Assembly (NCBI GenBank): GCA_001940725.1
Contig: MDVR01000113.1
Coordinates: 1 to 38,721, forward strand
Direction: 5' to 3'
Source: Candidatus Heimdallarchaeota archaeon LC_2
Lineage (GTDB): Archaea; Asgardarchaeota; Heimdallarchaeia; Heimdallarchaeales; Kariarchaeaceae
Length of the DNA: 38,721 nucleotides
Shown: in pieces, positions 17,701 through 26,122 of the stretch
Position numbering within the stretch: position 1 is the stretch's first letter
Layout: every line of letters starts with the position of its first letter
The notes under the pieces: model-generated
Databases searched by the model: none
Seen by the model: the letters and a program-made list of their open reading frames with translations, nothing else
Told to the model about the DNA's origin: nothing
Position numbers and translations under genes: made by a program

Positions 17701-17995
17701 ATGAGTATATTTTTTAAAAAGAGATCGATCGAAAATAAATCGTTAGGACTTCTATCTTATTATCCTGAACTGACAATCTATTGATATTATTAGATGTGCA
17801 TAGGAATTTCTCTGTTTCCTATTCAATAATCTAAAAGTAGCTTGTGATGAGTAAAGTAATATCATGGTAGGAATTTCATTTTATTGAAATAAATTTATTA
17901 TTTATTAATTATATTGTAAATTTTATTTACAAATTTTATATTAATTAGATAATTTTGGGGTAAAAAAAAATTCACATAGGGTAATATATTCTCAC
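17701..17995. other. AT-rich spacer, no gene seen
   Basis: Apart from the TATA-like run, this spacer holds a GATCGATCGA palindrome (17723-17732) and a hairpin TTGTAAA-TTTTA-TTTACAA (17914-17932) in very AT-rich DNA. I see no helicase-coding remnant upstream of the DUF1998 fragment at 17996, although a full-length DUF1998 helicase would need well over 2 kb there. Confidence 0.5.
17704..17720 (-). promoter_or_regulatory. TATA-like promoter element for the minus-strand nuclease-fold gene
   Basis: The minus strand reads CTTTTTAAAAAATATAC. It lies about 60-75 bp upstream of the ATG at 17646, which would place transcription start inside the 9-bp repeat array. Called from sequence and position alone. 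Confidence 0.35.
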
Positions 17996-18724
17996 GTGGG
18001 GGGAGAACTTATTTCACATCAACATTTAACTGGCGCAAGAGGCTGGTTAAAGGCTGACAACATGGAAATTAATGGATTTGAACCTGCATTCAAAGAGGAT
18101 TTAATTGTTCTGTATGAGACTTCAACAGGATCGGTCGGTTACTTAAAACAGATTTCGAATGAATTGAATCAAGTAGCCAAATATACATTAAAAGTGTTGG
18201 AAGAGTGTGAATGTGTTCAAAGTTGCTACAATTGTCTTCGTCACTATCGAAATCAATCAGAACACCCTTTACTGAATAAAATTGACGTAATTCCCATCCT
18301 GCAAGAGTTAGCGCAATCAGATGCGACATTGATAGACACATCATCTCAAAGTGGTCCGAAGGGTATAAAATCTCCTGATAAGGATCCATGCGGTAAAACT
18401 GAATCTCCAATTGAAAAGAAACTATGCGAGGAGATAGCAAAATCGCGATTGAAATTTCCAAAACTGCAATGGGTTCTCCAAGGAAGCGATGGAGTTCCAA
18501 TCTGTCGCCCTGATTTTACATGGAAATCTCATAAATTAGCTGTTTTTTGTGATGGTGATGAGTTCCATTCACCTCAAAAGGCACCCGAACAATACCAAAA
18601 AGATATTGAGATCCAAAACAAATTAATGACTATGGGCTGGCAGGTATTGCGTTTTACAGGAAAACAGATTAATTCAGATGTCAGTAACTGCGTTGAATTA
18701 ATTCAGAGTATTATAGGTAAATGA
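17996..18724 (+). pseudogene. Truncated DUF1998/MZB helicase C-terminus with VSR/DUF559-like nuclease domain
   Basis: This 242-residue reading frame starts abruptly in what should be the middle of a DUF1998 domain. Visible: YETSTGSVGYLKQI, the four-cysteine signature CECVQSCYNCLRHYRNQ, then after a linker SPIEKKL, RPDFTW, AVFCDGDEFH and GWQVLRFTG, a textbook VSR/DUF559-type nuclease-fold layout. It is paralogous in architecture to the C-terminus of the big helicase at 6441 but diverged from it. No helicase motors precede it, and GTG 17996 has no good ribosome site. I therefore read it as the remnant of a second DrmB-like or DUF1998 helicase gene left by deletion. A stand-alone small nuclease protein remains possible, because the frame is intact and its motifs are preserved. 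An IS element begins 11 bp after the stop. Confidence 0.6.
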
Positions 18725-18735
18725 AGTTCGATCTA

Positions 18736-18763
18736 GTACTCTGTCAAGATGAATACGTTGGAT
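18736..18763. repeat. IS630 terminal inverted repeat, left in window
   Basis: The first 15 bp (GTACTCTGTCAAGAT) are perfectly inverted relative to 19957-19971, and the next ~13 bp pair with one gap and a few mismatches. It is preceded by the TA target duplicate at 18734-18735. Confidence 0.9.
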
Positions 18764-19370
18764 ACAGTTGTTTCAGCTTTATCCTTGCATCTTCATTTTT
18801 AAATTGCCAATTCATTGTTTTTCCATTATTGTTTCGCTGATAGGACCAAGAATCTATTTCTCTTTTTAGATGCATCTCATTTGAAATCCGTCCCGCAAGA
18901 CATTGACGGGCAAGTACGCTAAATTCAATTTCGGCCATATTTAACCAACTTGCATGTATCGGCGTGAAATGAAACTCAAAACGTTTTAAGTAATGTCTTG
19001 CTTCTTCTGGTGGTAATATTTCATACATTCCCCGAGGTAAATGAGTGACGAGATTGTCCTGTACAAGGACAATTTTCTTAGCAAACGGATAAACCACATC
19101 GGCCAGATATTTTAGTATTTCAACCCATTCTTTCCGTCCTCTTGTATCTGTTATCACGATTTCTCTCCATCCCATGAGAGGTTCAAATATGATTGTCAAA
19201 GCCTTATTTCCATTTCGGTGATATGAATAATCGTATTTCTTGGGATGACCAGGTTTCATTGCAATTGATTTTCTTCTACCAATTACCAATTGCTTGGAGG
19301 TCTCATCCAAGCAAATTACAGGATACCTTGGATCATATGGTCTAGCATATACATCCAAAATATCTTCCAT
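18744..19370 (-). CDS. IS630 transposase, DDE catalytic part (ORF B)
   Basis: The 208 residues from the first ATG contain the DDE/RNase H-fold triad. The first acidic site is ICLDETSKQ, the second LVQDNLVTH, and the third HASWLNMAEIEFS with its glutamate, the classic IS630 signature. The frame is open upstream of this ATG back to the A8 run at 19441-19448. The functional product is therefore probably a ~379-residue fusion with ORF A made by -1 frameshifting, the joined sequence reading KPWNKKSW...FVYRMEDI. The C-terminus overlaps the left inverted repeat. It acts in trans on the element ends by cut-and-paste. Confidence 0.88.
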   Translation of the reverse strand: MEDILDVYARPYDPRYPVICLDETSKQLVIGRRKSIAMKPGHPKKYDYSYHRNGNKALTIIFEPLMGWREIVITDTRGRKEWVEILKYLADVVYPFAKKIVLVQDNLVTHLPRGMYEILPPEEARHYLKRFEFHFTPIHASWLNMAEIEFSVLARQCLAGRISNEMHLKREIDSWSYQRNNNGKTMNWQFKNEDARIKLKQLYPTYSS

Positions 19371-19405
19371 ACGATAAACAAACTCTGCATCTTGTTTTGC
19401 AGGGA

Positions 19406-19882
19406 TTACCCATGATTTTTTGTTCCAAGGCTTAAGTTCATTTTTTTTAATGTTTGGCGAACTGTCTCATGTGATATGTTTTCAACAATTTTTAATTCTA
19501 CAAGTCTTTCAGACAATAATCTTAAGGTCCAGCGTTCCTTTCCTGCGGGCGGATCCCCCATCACAATGGCAATTAGTTTCGCTTCTTGTGATCCATCAAT
19601 TTTCCTTAAAAACCTGGATGCAACGTATTTTTTGCGATTGACTGAAACATCCAAACCATCCAAAACGAATTGTTTCCGACAGTTTTCAACTGTTGTACTG
19701 CTTATTTCAAAAGCATCTTGTATCTTTTTATCATTCCAACTTGGGCCCTTAACGTCGGCTTTGAGAAGTATATTCGCACGTAAAATTTTCCTTGCAGGAT
19801 GTTTGCCTGTTGAAATGACAGTATTGAGATAAACCCGTTCGTCAGGTGTTAAATCAACAATATAGAGTTTCCTTCGAGTCAC
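19406..19882 (-). CDS. IS630 transposase, N-terminal helix-turn-helix part (ORF A)
   Basis: A 158-residue DNA-binding half. Two helix-turn-helix segments are visible, one around NDKKIQDAFEISSTTVENCRK and one around VENISHETVRQTLKKMNL. Its last ~14 codons after the slippery A8 run (plus-strand 19441-19448) leave the IS630 pattern and reach a stop at 19406, while the -1 frame continues with the family sequence into ORF B. The ORF begins close inside the right inverted end. Expected role: recognition of the inverted repeats. Confidence 0.88.
   Translation of the reverse strand: MTRRKLYIVDLTPDERVYLNTVISTGKHPARKILRANILLKADVKGPSWNDKKIQDAFEISSTTVENCRKQFVLDGLDVSVNRKKYVASRFLRKIDGSQEAKLIAIVMGDPPAGKERWTLRLLSERLVELKIVENISHETVRQTLKKMNLSLGTKNHG
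19441..19448 (-). other. Probable -1 programmed frameshift site of IS630 transposase
   Basis: Eight consecutive A residues on the minus strand (TTA AAA AAA ATG in the ORF A frame) lie where the protein family similarity passes from ORF A to ORF B. A one-base backward slip gives AAT GAA CTT AAG, which runs open into the DDE domain. A simple mutational frameshift cannot be excluded. Confidence 0.65.
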
Positions 19883-19943
19883 TAAATTGAATAGTTATTT
19901 AACTAGATATAAACTATTCTTATCTAGAATAACGTCTAGATAA

Positions 19944-19971
19944 ATCCCAACGAATTATCTTGACAGAGTAC
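19944..19971. repeat. IS630 terminal inverted repeat, right in window
   Basis: ATCTTGACAGAGTAC at 19957-19971 is the exact complement of the left end, followed by TA at 19972-19973. This is the transposase-promoter end, because the transposase frame starts at 19882 on the minus strand. Confidence 0.9.
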
Positions 19972-19973
19972 TA

Positions 19974-20629
19974 GATCGATTATCAACAGCAATAATTAAT
20001 GAGACATCAACTCCTTGGAAAATTTATGAGATCGATCGAATCTTACAAATACCCAAGAAATGTGACGAAATTGGCCTAAAAGTATAGTCTTTTGTTCCAA
20101 TTTAGACGATTTCTTTTCTTGAATTAGTCGATCGATTATTAACTGTAATAATTAATGATTTCTACATCCACATTGCTAAAGTAGTTTAAAGCAAAGGAAT
20201 TGCATCCAAAGTTTCCTTATCGGGGCAGTTTTTCAATATCGAATCATTTACTTGAAAGGCAAAATTCAAATTAAAACCTATGTACGATATTCGAATAAGG
20301 GTCACTAATTAGACTTGATAGTACTTTAAATTCTTGAAATAGAATGTGACAGTGATTCTGTTTATGTTCTCAGTTGTCAATAGTTAAACACTAGTAGTTC
20401 CGAACACATATTCATCCATATGATCCTCATGGCTGAGAGCAAGAAATTTGGAATGGATGGGAACCATATTATTATATGGCAATACTCCCTCTTCATAAAT
20501 TAAGATCTGCAAATCATAAATATCATTTACCAGAAACACTTATAAACAATAATTGAATTAATATTATTACTACTATTTAAAATTAACATTCAAATGAATG
20601 ATTAATACTCATTGTATGGAGGGTTATAA
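19974..20629. other. 656-bp intergenic and promoter region before the Tc toxin operon
   Basis: No gene is supported. It holds an imperfect direct repeat of about 27 bp (around 19976-20003 and 20131-20158, both ending CAATAATTAATGA or TAATAATTAATGA), GATCGATCGA-type palindromes at 20029-20039 and 20129-20137, a hairpin CCATAT-TATT-ATATGG (20464-20479), TATA-like sites CTTATAAA (20539-20546) and TTTAAAAT (20576-20583), and a palindrome CATTCA-AA-TGAATG (20587-20600) just before a strong ribosome site. Confidence 0.6.
20576..20623 (+). promoter_or_regulatory. Promoter, palindromic candidate operator and Shine-Dalgarno of the Tc operon
   Basis: TATA-like TTTAAAAT at 20576-20583 predicts transcription start near 20605. 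The palindrome CATTCA-AA-TGAATG (20587-20600) lies between them, where a bound repressor would block initiation. GGAGGG at 20618-20623 is a strong ribosome site six bases before the GTG start at 20630, and it fixes that start. Regulatory function is inferred. Confidence 0.5.
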
Positions 20630-23600
20630 GTGGGCAAACACAAAGATACAAAGAATAATGAAGATATAAAATTAAATAAAAAAGAAAATAAAATAAAAAA
20701 TAAAATCATTCGTATGAGAGTTTATCAACCTTACAAAATCAAAGAGAAAAGTCTCTCAATACTATTTAAAATGGCAAAAAAATTCAATTTTGATGGTTGG
20801 TTTTTACTCCGTGACAAAGCAGTTGAGGTGGTCGTTCAAGGTAAATCATATCATATCATGGAATTTCTCAAGTATTGGAAAAATTTATTACCAAATATCA
20901 AAAAAGAGTTACAAACTAGTTATTCCTTCCCTACATATGATTTGCCTACATTAGTAAAATTAGAATCTAAGGAAGATGTTGAAGAAATGAGAAAGCAACT
21001 CTCATCCTTAAAAACAAAGCATAAAGAAGAAAGTAGAAAAAAAATTACAATTGCTAAAGAAGAGACTAGTAGACTATCCTATGGACACTTTGAGAAAATA
21101 AAAGAATTCAAGATGGAAAAGGAACCTAGTTCACATAAAGAATTGATATCTGGATTTCAGAAGAATTTAGATATTATTGCTAAACACCTCAAAGTTGATA
21201 AAAAGTTATTACAAAAGCTATCCGATAAATCTAGAGATGCAAGTCCTGAAGAAGTAAGAAAACTATTGAAAACTGAATTAGAAGGAATCGAAGACATTGA
21301 TATAGATAAATTTCTATTTGCATCTTCAAAAAAATCGTTAAAACTGAATATAGAATTAATCGATCAAAAAGTAGACAAAAATGATAGGAAATCTAAATTA
21401 TCAATATCGAAAAGTGATTTATTTGGTATATTAAATTCTTGGAATTTAGATTTAGATTTATCAAATATTGACGAGACAATAGAATTAGAAGATATGATGT
21501 TGGCTACAATCTCCGAATTAGGATATTTGCTAGGCGTTAGTAAACAATTTGCTAACCAATTAAAGAACTCAATTATCTTAAAAAAGCTACTTGGTTTTTC
21601 TAACCAATATAGTATTGCAATTGCTAAGCAAATAAATCAATTCACTGATTTCTCAAAAATTACTGTTTCAAAGCTTAGAGAATTGTTGATTTTATCAACT
21701 GCGGCTATTAATCCTAATGAAATTCCATCAGATTTTAGTAATTCAATAAAAAATGTTCATTTGCGGAAAATGGCACAAGTACTTCGTGATTATTGCTCAA
21801 TTGTTGACAAGCTAGATAGAATCTCAAACTTGGTAAAAGTTAAAGGTGAAATATTAATAAAACATTCTTGGGAAAATGATAATAGAGCAATACCGATTCC
21901 AGACGGGGCGACTCTTACATTTTTGATGAAACAAAATGGAGAACATCAATATTTATTTGATAATCAAGAAAACCCTTTCTTAACATTTTCTGATTCTCAG
22001 ATTAATAAAACAAAACAATACAGTTTTGATAATACAAAGATCTTTCAAGTTATTAATGATAACTACGAGGTTATTTCACCCAATATTAGTGAGAAATTAA
22101 AGATCTTAGATGATAACGGAAAACCTGCGAAAGAGGGACATTTAATAGTTTCAAGAGTTGTATTGAAAGGTGGAAAATTTTCAATTCTTGTTGATCAAGA
22201 AACATTGTTTTCTGAATTTCCAAGAGGTAAACTCTTAAATGACCTCGAATTTTCATTACAAATACAATTTCAAGGAGAAATTGATAATATCTATGTTGAG
22301 ATTGATAATTCGTACCAAATTGATATTTCCCAAGTTAATATGTGTGGACCACTAAGAATAGATTCTTCCTTGACCTATCTTGCATACTGTATTCCAGTGT
22401 TAAGAATACCCCTAGGAATCGGGATCATTTGCGATTGTAATGCATTTCTTATTGATATGGATACTATAAATCCTGGTAGTTTCGAGCAATGGGACGAGAA
22501 TTCATTCAAATTATATGGCACAATGATAAATCCTAGTCTACTGTTTCCAGATTATCAGCCTGGTATGACATTAACCTATCAAGAAGAAAGAAATCTAATT
22601 ACTTCGAGATTACAGGAACTTGCTAGTGGAGGTCAGTTATTAAATGAGATCAGATCTCAAACTAAAGATCTTTTTGCAGAAGTTGGTCAATCCACGAATC
22701 TTAATTCTTCAAATGACTATGTCAAGGGCTTTTGGAGTTGGTTTGGTTTTGTAAGTAGTAATAATAGTTGGCCTAATTTACCAACCTTGAATTTGACTAT
22801 AGAGCATGATGGTACGACTTATAACAATACGTATACCTTTAGTTCCTCACTTGGAGATCGCCCATACAATATATTAGGAAATTCCATCGATACATTAACT
22901 TTGGAAGATAATGCTGGGCAAATGGGAATTTTTAGTCATATAAATGAAATGAGAAGACATTTAAAGAATACAAGGGTAATCGTTCAAAATTTCGTTAATG
23001 CAGGGCGAAATGAATTTATTGGGGATGCCACCAGAATACTTTCTGATAATGTTGAAGATAATAAATACAATCCAGGAGGAATCTCTCTGAAAATAGAAAC
23101 CAGTGATACAGATTTTTGGGGGGACACATCCTACGAGGTAGTTTTTGATAGTGATGTCCGAGGTAGATATTATTCTGCAACTTTGGCAGAAATTGATAGA
23201 GTCCTGCCTATTTTAGACGAAACTTCCAAACTAGTCAATTATCATTATTTACGGCAACGTACACTGAGTATTTTAGATAATTTACATCAAGGACACGAAG
23301 AATTAGGTTTAGAAAGATTCACTGCGGCATTAACTAGCTACACCAACGCTGAGAACATTGTTGATGAAGTAATACAAAGTATTGACACAATTTTGAGACA
23401 ATTACCAGTAGAATATCTTCATTACTCATTTAGAGTAACACAAATAAATGATTTATTTGAACCAGTCGAAGACATTGATACACTTGTTTACGGAAGACCG
23501 GAAGTACTCGCATTATTATGTATATTTACTTTAGGCAATGATGAAGATATTTGCAGGGCAGCTACGATTGTAGGTTCCGATTATCTCCACTTTATTCCTG

Positions 23601-26113
23601 ACGGAAATATGGCAAATTATACAATTGAAGATGTTCTACACTACCTCAAAAATTATGTTATCCCAGCGTGTAGAGGAGAAATTTATCTTCAAAGGGGTGA
23701 ATACTTTGGAATAAATAGCTACAATCAGGCTTTAATACATTTTAATGAAGCTGCGAATTATATATCAGCAGATAATTCAGATAGCCTAATCAGTCGATAT
23801 TTATGGTTGAGAATGGCTAGAACTTACCTAATGAAAGGTTATACAGAATATGCTGGGGCTGGATTAGCCTGGTCTGATGCGAAAACATCATTCTGTAATG
23901 TTCATGCGGATCAATATGGATCAAATAATCAAATTAGGGTGTCAGATCAATTAATAGATGAAGATGGAAATGAGATTAAGAATCCATTAGTACTATCAAT
24001 GCGACTAGAAGCATGCCTCTATATTACTTACATCGATAGAAACATCAATCCCCTCGGTTACTCAGAAAATTATATTCCATCTGTAAGATTTTCCTGGATT
24101 TTGCAAAATACTAGAGATCAAGCTTTACTATTGAACGATGCAGAGAGCCTTTACATAAATTATATGGTTCAAGCAGAAGATGCAACTGCGAGAGTCAATA
24201 ATTTAACCGATGTTAGAGATATGGCAATCTTTGAAAACTCAGGTGCAATCGCCTATAATAATGTGGCTATTGGAGACCGTGATGGAGCTGTTGCTCAAGC
24301 GGCTGATATTGATCTTAAACTCCAAAACGCAGAGGATGCTTCAGCTCAGTGGTCTAGATTAAGAACACTGTCTTACTATTATAACAACTTCGCCGCTGCT
24401 CTTTCAGTTATAGCAGGTGGGGCTGTAGGTGCGGGGATGAGTTTAGTTAATACAACAAAGAATGATGTGTTTCAACAATCCCAACTGGATCGTCGAGTCC
24501 TAGAATTAAGGAGTGCACAGTCTGTGGCTGAACAACAAGTAGCAATAGCTGAGTTGAGGGTTGTCGCTGCAGGTATAGAGATGCAAATTGCATCAATGAA
24601 AGTAAACATCTCAGAAAAGGCATTAGAATTCGAATTGTCTCGAGAATTCAATTATGCCAGATGGTTCCAACTTGCTGATGAAGTAAATGATATTGTTAGA
24701 TTCAGACTTAGAAATGGTTTAACCCGATTGTGGTTAACTCAACGTGCTTTTTATTTTATGACAGGAGTTAATCCAGGTGTAGTTAGTTTTGATGTTAATC
24801 CTTCAAATACTTCGGAGGTGATTGTTGGTTTAGCGAATTATGAACAGAGTTTAATGGGACAAAAAATCCTTGACGCATTAACAATCATTGATAATGCATG
24901 GATTGCCTTCTATGGGACACCAACGTATCAAGGTCAGGAAAACGGATCATCAATAACTGAAACGGTTAATCTTCATGAATCATCAGCATTGTATAATGTT
25001 GACCCTCTTCAATTTCAAAGCTTGAAATCAGGAGGTGGTGTGATCGATTTTGAAATTCGTATCGAGCAACTAGATTGTAGAAGAGAAGGTACCTACCATA
25101 GATTAATTGAAGATATTGAAGTAACTGGCTTAATTGGTAACATAGGGTCTCAGGTTGAGATTAGTGCGGAATTGAGAAATTCCATTTATTCAACTGTAAG
25201 AATTTATGATCCTGAAAATAAAATAGATGGATCAATTGAAATTGTTGATGATTGGATTGCATCGGATACTGCAGGGCCATTCAAAGTAATTTCAAAACCC
25301 CAAAATTTTCAGGCTAGAGAACTTAGTGGAACCCTTATCCCAAATACGAATTTTAATATTAGTGCTCCAGTTACTACCCCAGTTCTGAGACCATTTGAAT
25401 ATAATGGGCTCGCACAAAACTATCAGTTGGAAATAAAACAAAGTGAGAACCCAACATTAGATTTTAGCCAAATTACAAGTTTATCAGTTAGGTTCAAATA
25501 TGCATTAATGGTACATGATTTGCCCCCCGGATTAACTGATCTAAAACAATTGATTTCAAATGCATGTAGTTCACGAACTTTAGGATCTGTAATTTTCATT
25601 CACTTTTGGGATAATTTCTTTTCTGTTGGTGCAGATCTACAAGATAGAATTGCAACTTTACAATTGCAGGAAACTGATTTTCCATTGATTAATAGGAATA
25701 ATCCGATACTGACTAACCTAGGGTTCATGATTTTTCCCAAATCATCGGTGCCTAATGGACCAATATCAATTCATATTTCATGTGATCAGCACACGGATGG
25801 AGCTGGAATCCCAATTGAGATTACTAGTACGACTTCTTCTCAGATTCTTGCTTCAGGTATAGATGTTCAATATTCCTTTAGCGATGCAACCAATGTTAAT
25901 ACAACATTGCCTCTTAACATATTTGGGGATCAAGACTTGACTGATGGCGTAGTCACACCATGGATGGGTCTATTGAATCCATCAATGCCTGCACCACCAG
26001 CAATACAGACAGGTGCAACTTTTACAATCCGAATCAATCTGACTGAAAATCCGGCATTCGATTTTACAAATTTAGATTTTGTCATAATGCATCTGGAGTT
26101 TAATCACGATTGA
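20630..26113 (+). CDS. TcA-like pore-forming subunit of an ABC (Tc) toxin complex
   Basis: An 1827-residue protein, shorter than the ~2,500 residues usual for bacterial TcA. The first ~350 residues are highly charged and lysine-rich with coiled-coil character and no signal peptide, and I do not recognise them. The middle has helical, TPR-like segments (~1000-1100). Residues ~1180-1380 are long helices around a glycine-rich hydrophobic hairpin (FAAALSVIAGGAVGAGMSL, ~1253-1271), the expected layout of the TcA channel-forming domain. The C-terminal ~430 residues are beta-rich, with an IEDIEVTGLIG...VEISAELRN stretch like the TcB-binding domain of TcA. The next gene, nine bases on, encodes TcB-TcC, which supports the call. 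GTG start is fixed by GGAGGG at 20618. Role: pentameric needle delivering the cocoon-held cargo. The N-terminal receptor-binding parts seem replaced. Confidence 0.68.
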   Translation: MGKHKDTKNNEDIKLNKKENKIKNKIIRMRVYQPYKIKEKSLSILFKMAKKFNFDGWFLLRDKAVEVVVQGKSYHIMEFLKYWKNLLPNIKKELQTSYSFPTYDLPTLVKLESKEDVEEMRKQLSSLKTKHKEESRKKITIAKEETSRLSYGHFEKIKEFKMEKEPSSHKELISGFQKNLDIIAKHLKVDKKLLQKLSDKSRDASPEEVRKLLKTELEGIEDIDIDKFLFASSKKSLKLNIELIDQKVDKNDRKSKLSISKSDLFGILNSWNLDLDLSNIDETIELEDMMLATISELGYLLGVSKQFANQLKNSIILKKLLGFSNQYSIAIAKQINQFTDFSKITVSKLRELLILSTAAINPNEIPSDFSNSIKNVHLRKMAQVLRDYCSIVDKLDRISNLVKVKGEILIKHSWENDNRAIPIPDGATLTFLMKQNGEHQYLFDNQENPFLTFSDSQINKTKQYSFDNTKIFQVINDNYEVISPNISEKLKILDDNGKPAKEGHLIVSRVVLKGGKFSILVDQETLFSEFPRGKLLNDLEFSLQIQFQGEIDNIYVEIDNSYQIDISQVNMCGPLRIDSSLTYLAYCIPVLRIPLGIGIICDCNAFLIDMDTINPGSFEQWDENSFKLYGTMINPSLLFPDYQPGMTLTYQEERNLITSRLQELASGGQLLNEIRSQTKDLFAEVGQSTNLNSSNDYVKGFWSWFGFVSSNNSWPNLPTLNLTIEHDGTTYNNTYTFSSSLGDRPYNILGNSIDTLTLEDNAGQMGIFSHINEMRRHLKNTRVIVQNFVNAGRNEFIGDATRILSDNVEDNKYNPGGISLKIETSDTDFWGDTSYEVVFDSDVRGRYYSATLAEIDRVLPILDETSKLVNYHYLRQRTLSILDNLHQGHEELGLERFTAALTSYTNAENIVDEVIQSIDTILRQLPVEYLHYSFRVTQINDLFEPVEDIDTLVYGRPEVLALLCIFTLGNDEDICRAATIVGSDYLHFIPDGNMANYTIEDVLHYLKNYVIPACRGEIYLQRGEYFGINSYNQALIHFNEAANYISADNSDSLISRYLWLRMARTYLMKGYTEYAGAGLAWSDAKTSFCNVHADQYGSNNQIRVSDQLIDEDGNEIKNPLVLSMRLEACLYITYIDRNINPLGYSENYIPSVRFSWILQNTRDQALLLNDAESLYINYMVQAEDATARVNNLTDVRDMAIFENSGAIAYNNVAIGDRDGAVAQAADIDLKLQNAEDASAQWSRLRTLSYYYNNFAAALSVIAGGAVGAGMSLVNTTKNDVFQQSQLDRRVLELRSAQSVAEQQVAIAELRVVAAGIEMQIASMKVNISEKALEFELSREFNYARWFQLADEVNDIVRFRLRNGLTRLWLTQRAFYFMTGVNPGVVSFDVNPSNTSEVIVGLANYEQSLMGQKILDALTIIDNAWIAFYGTPTYQGQENGSSITETVNLHESSALYNVDPLQFQSLKSGGGVIDFEIRIEQLDCRREGTYHRLIEDIEVTGLIGNIGSQVEISAELRNSIYSTVRIYDPENKIDGSIEIVDDWIASDTAGPFKVISKPQNFQARELSGTLIPNTNFNISAPVTTPVLRPFEYNGLAQNYQLEIKQSENPTLDFSQITSLSVRFKYALMVHDLPPGLTDLKQLISNACSSRTLGSVIFIHFWDNFFSVGADLQDRIATLQLQETDFPLINRNNPILTNLGFMIFPKSSVPNGPISIHISCDQHTDGAGIPIEITSTTSSQILASGIDVQYSFSDATNVNTTLPLNIFGDQDLTDGVVTPWMGLLNPSMPAPPAIQTGATFTIRINLTENPAFDFTNLDFVIMHLEFNHD

Positions 26114-26122
26114 GGTGAAATA

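Larger units (their letters stand above)
18736..19971 (-). mobile_element. Complete IS630-family insertion sequence
   Basis: The element is 1236 bp, bounded by perfect inverted ends GTACTCTGTCAAGAT (18736-18750) and its complement (19957-19971). These continue imperfectly to about 28 bp (shared CGTTGG). A TA dinucleotide flanks each side (18734-18735 and 19972-19973), the target duplication typical of IS630/Tc1-mariner elements. Outside the TA the flanks are TCGATC and GATCGA, so the target before insertion was the palindrome TCGATCTAGATCGA. Two overlapping-phase ORFs on the minus strand encode the transposase. The element looks intact and possibly active. Confidence 0.93.

Noticed and set aside
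18090..18500. A 136-residue open frame on the minus strand opposite the DUF1998-nuclease fragment
   Set aside because: The plus strand carries clear domain motifs over the whole interval. The minus frame has no recognisable pattern and no ribosome site.
19974..20629. A small RNA or small gene in the 656-bp spacer
   Set aside because: Only short palindromes and direct repeats are seen. No ORF with a plausible start and no tRNA-like or riboswitch-like structure could be supported by eye.
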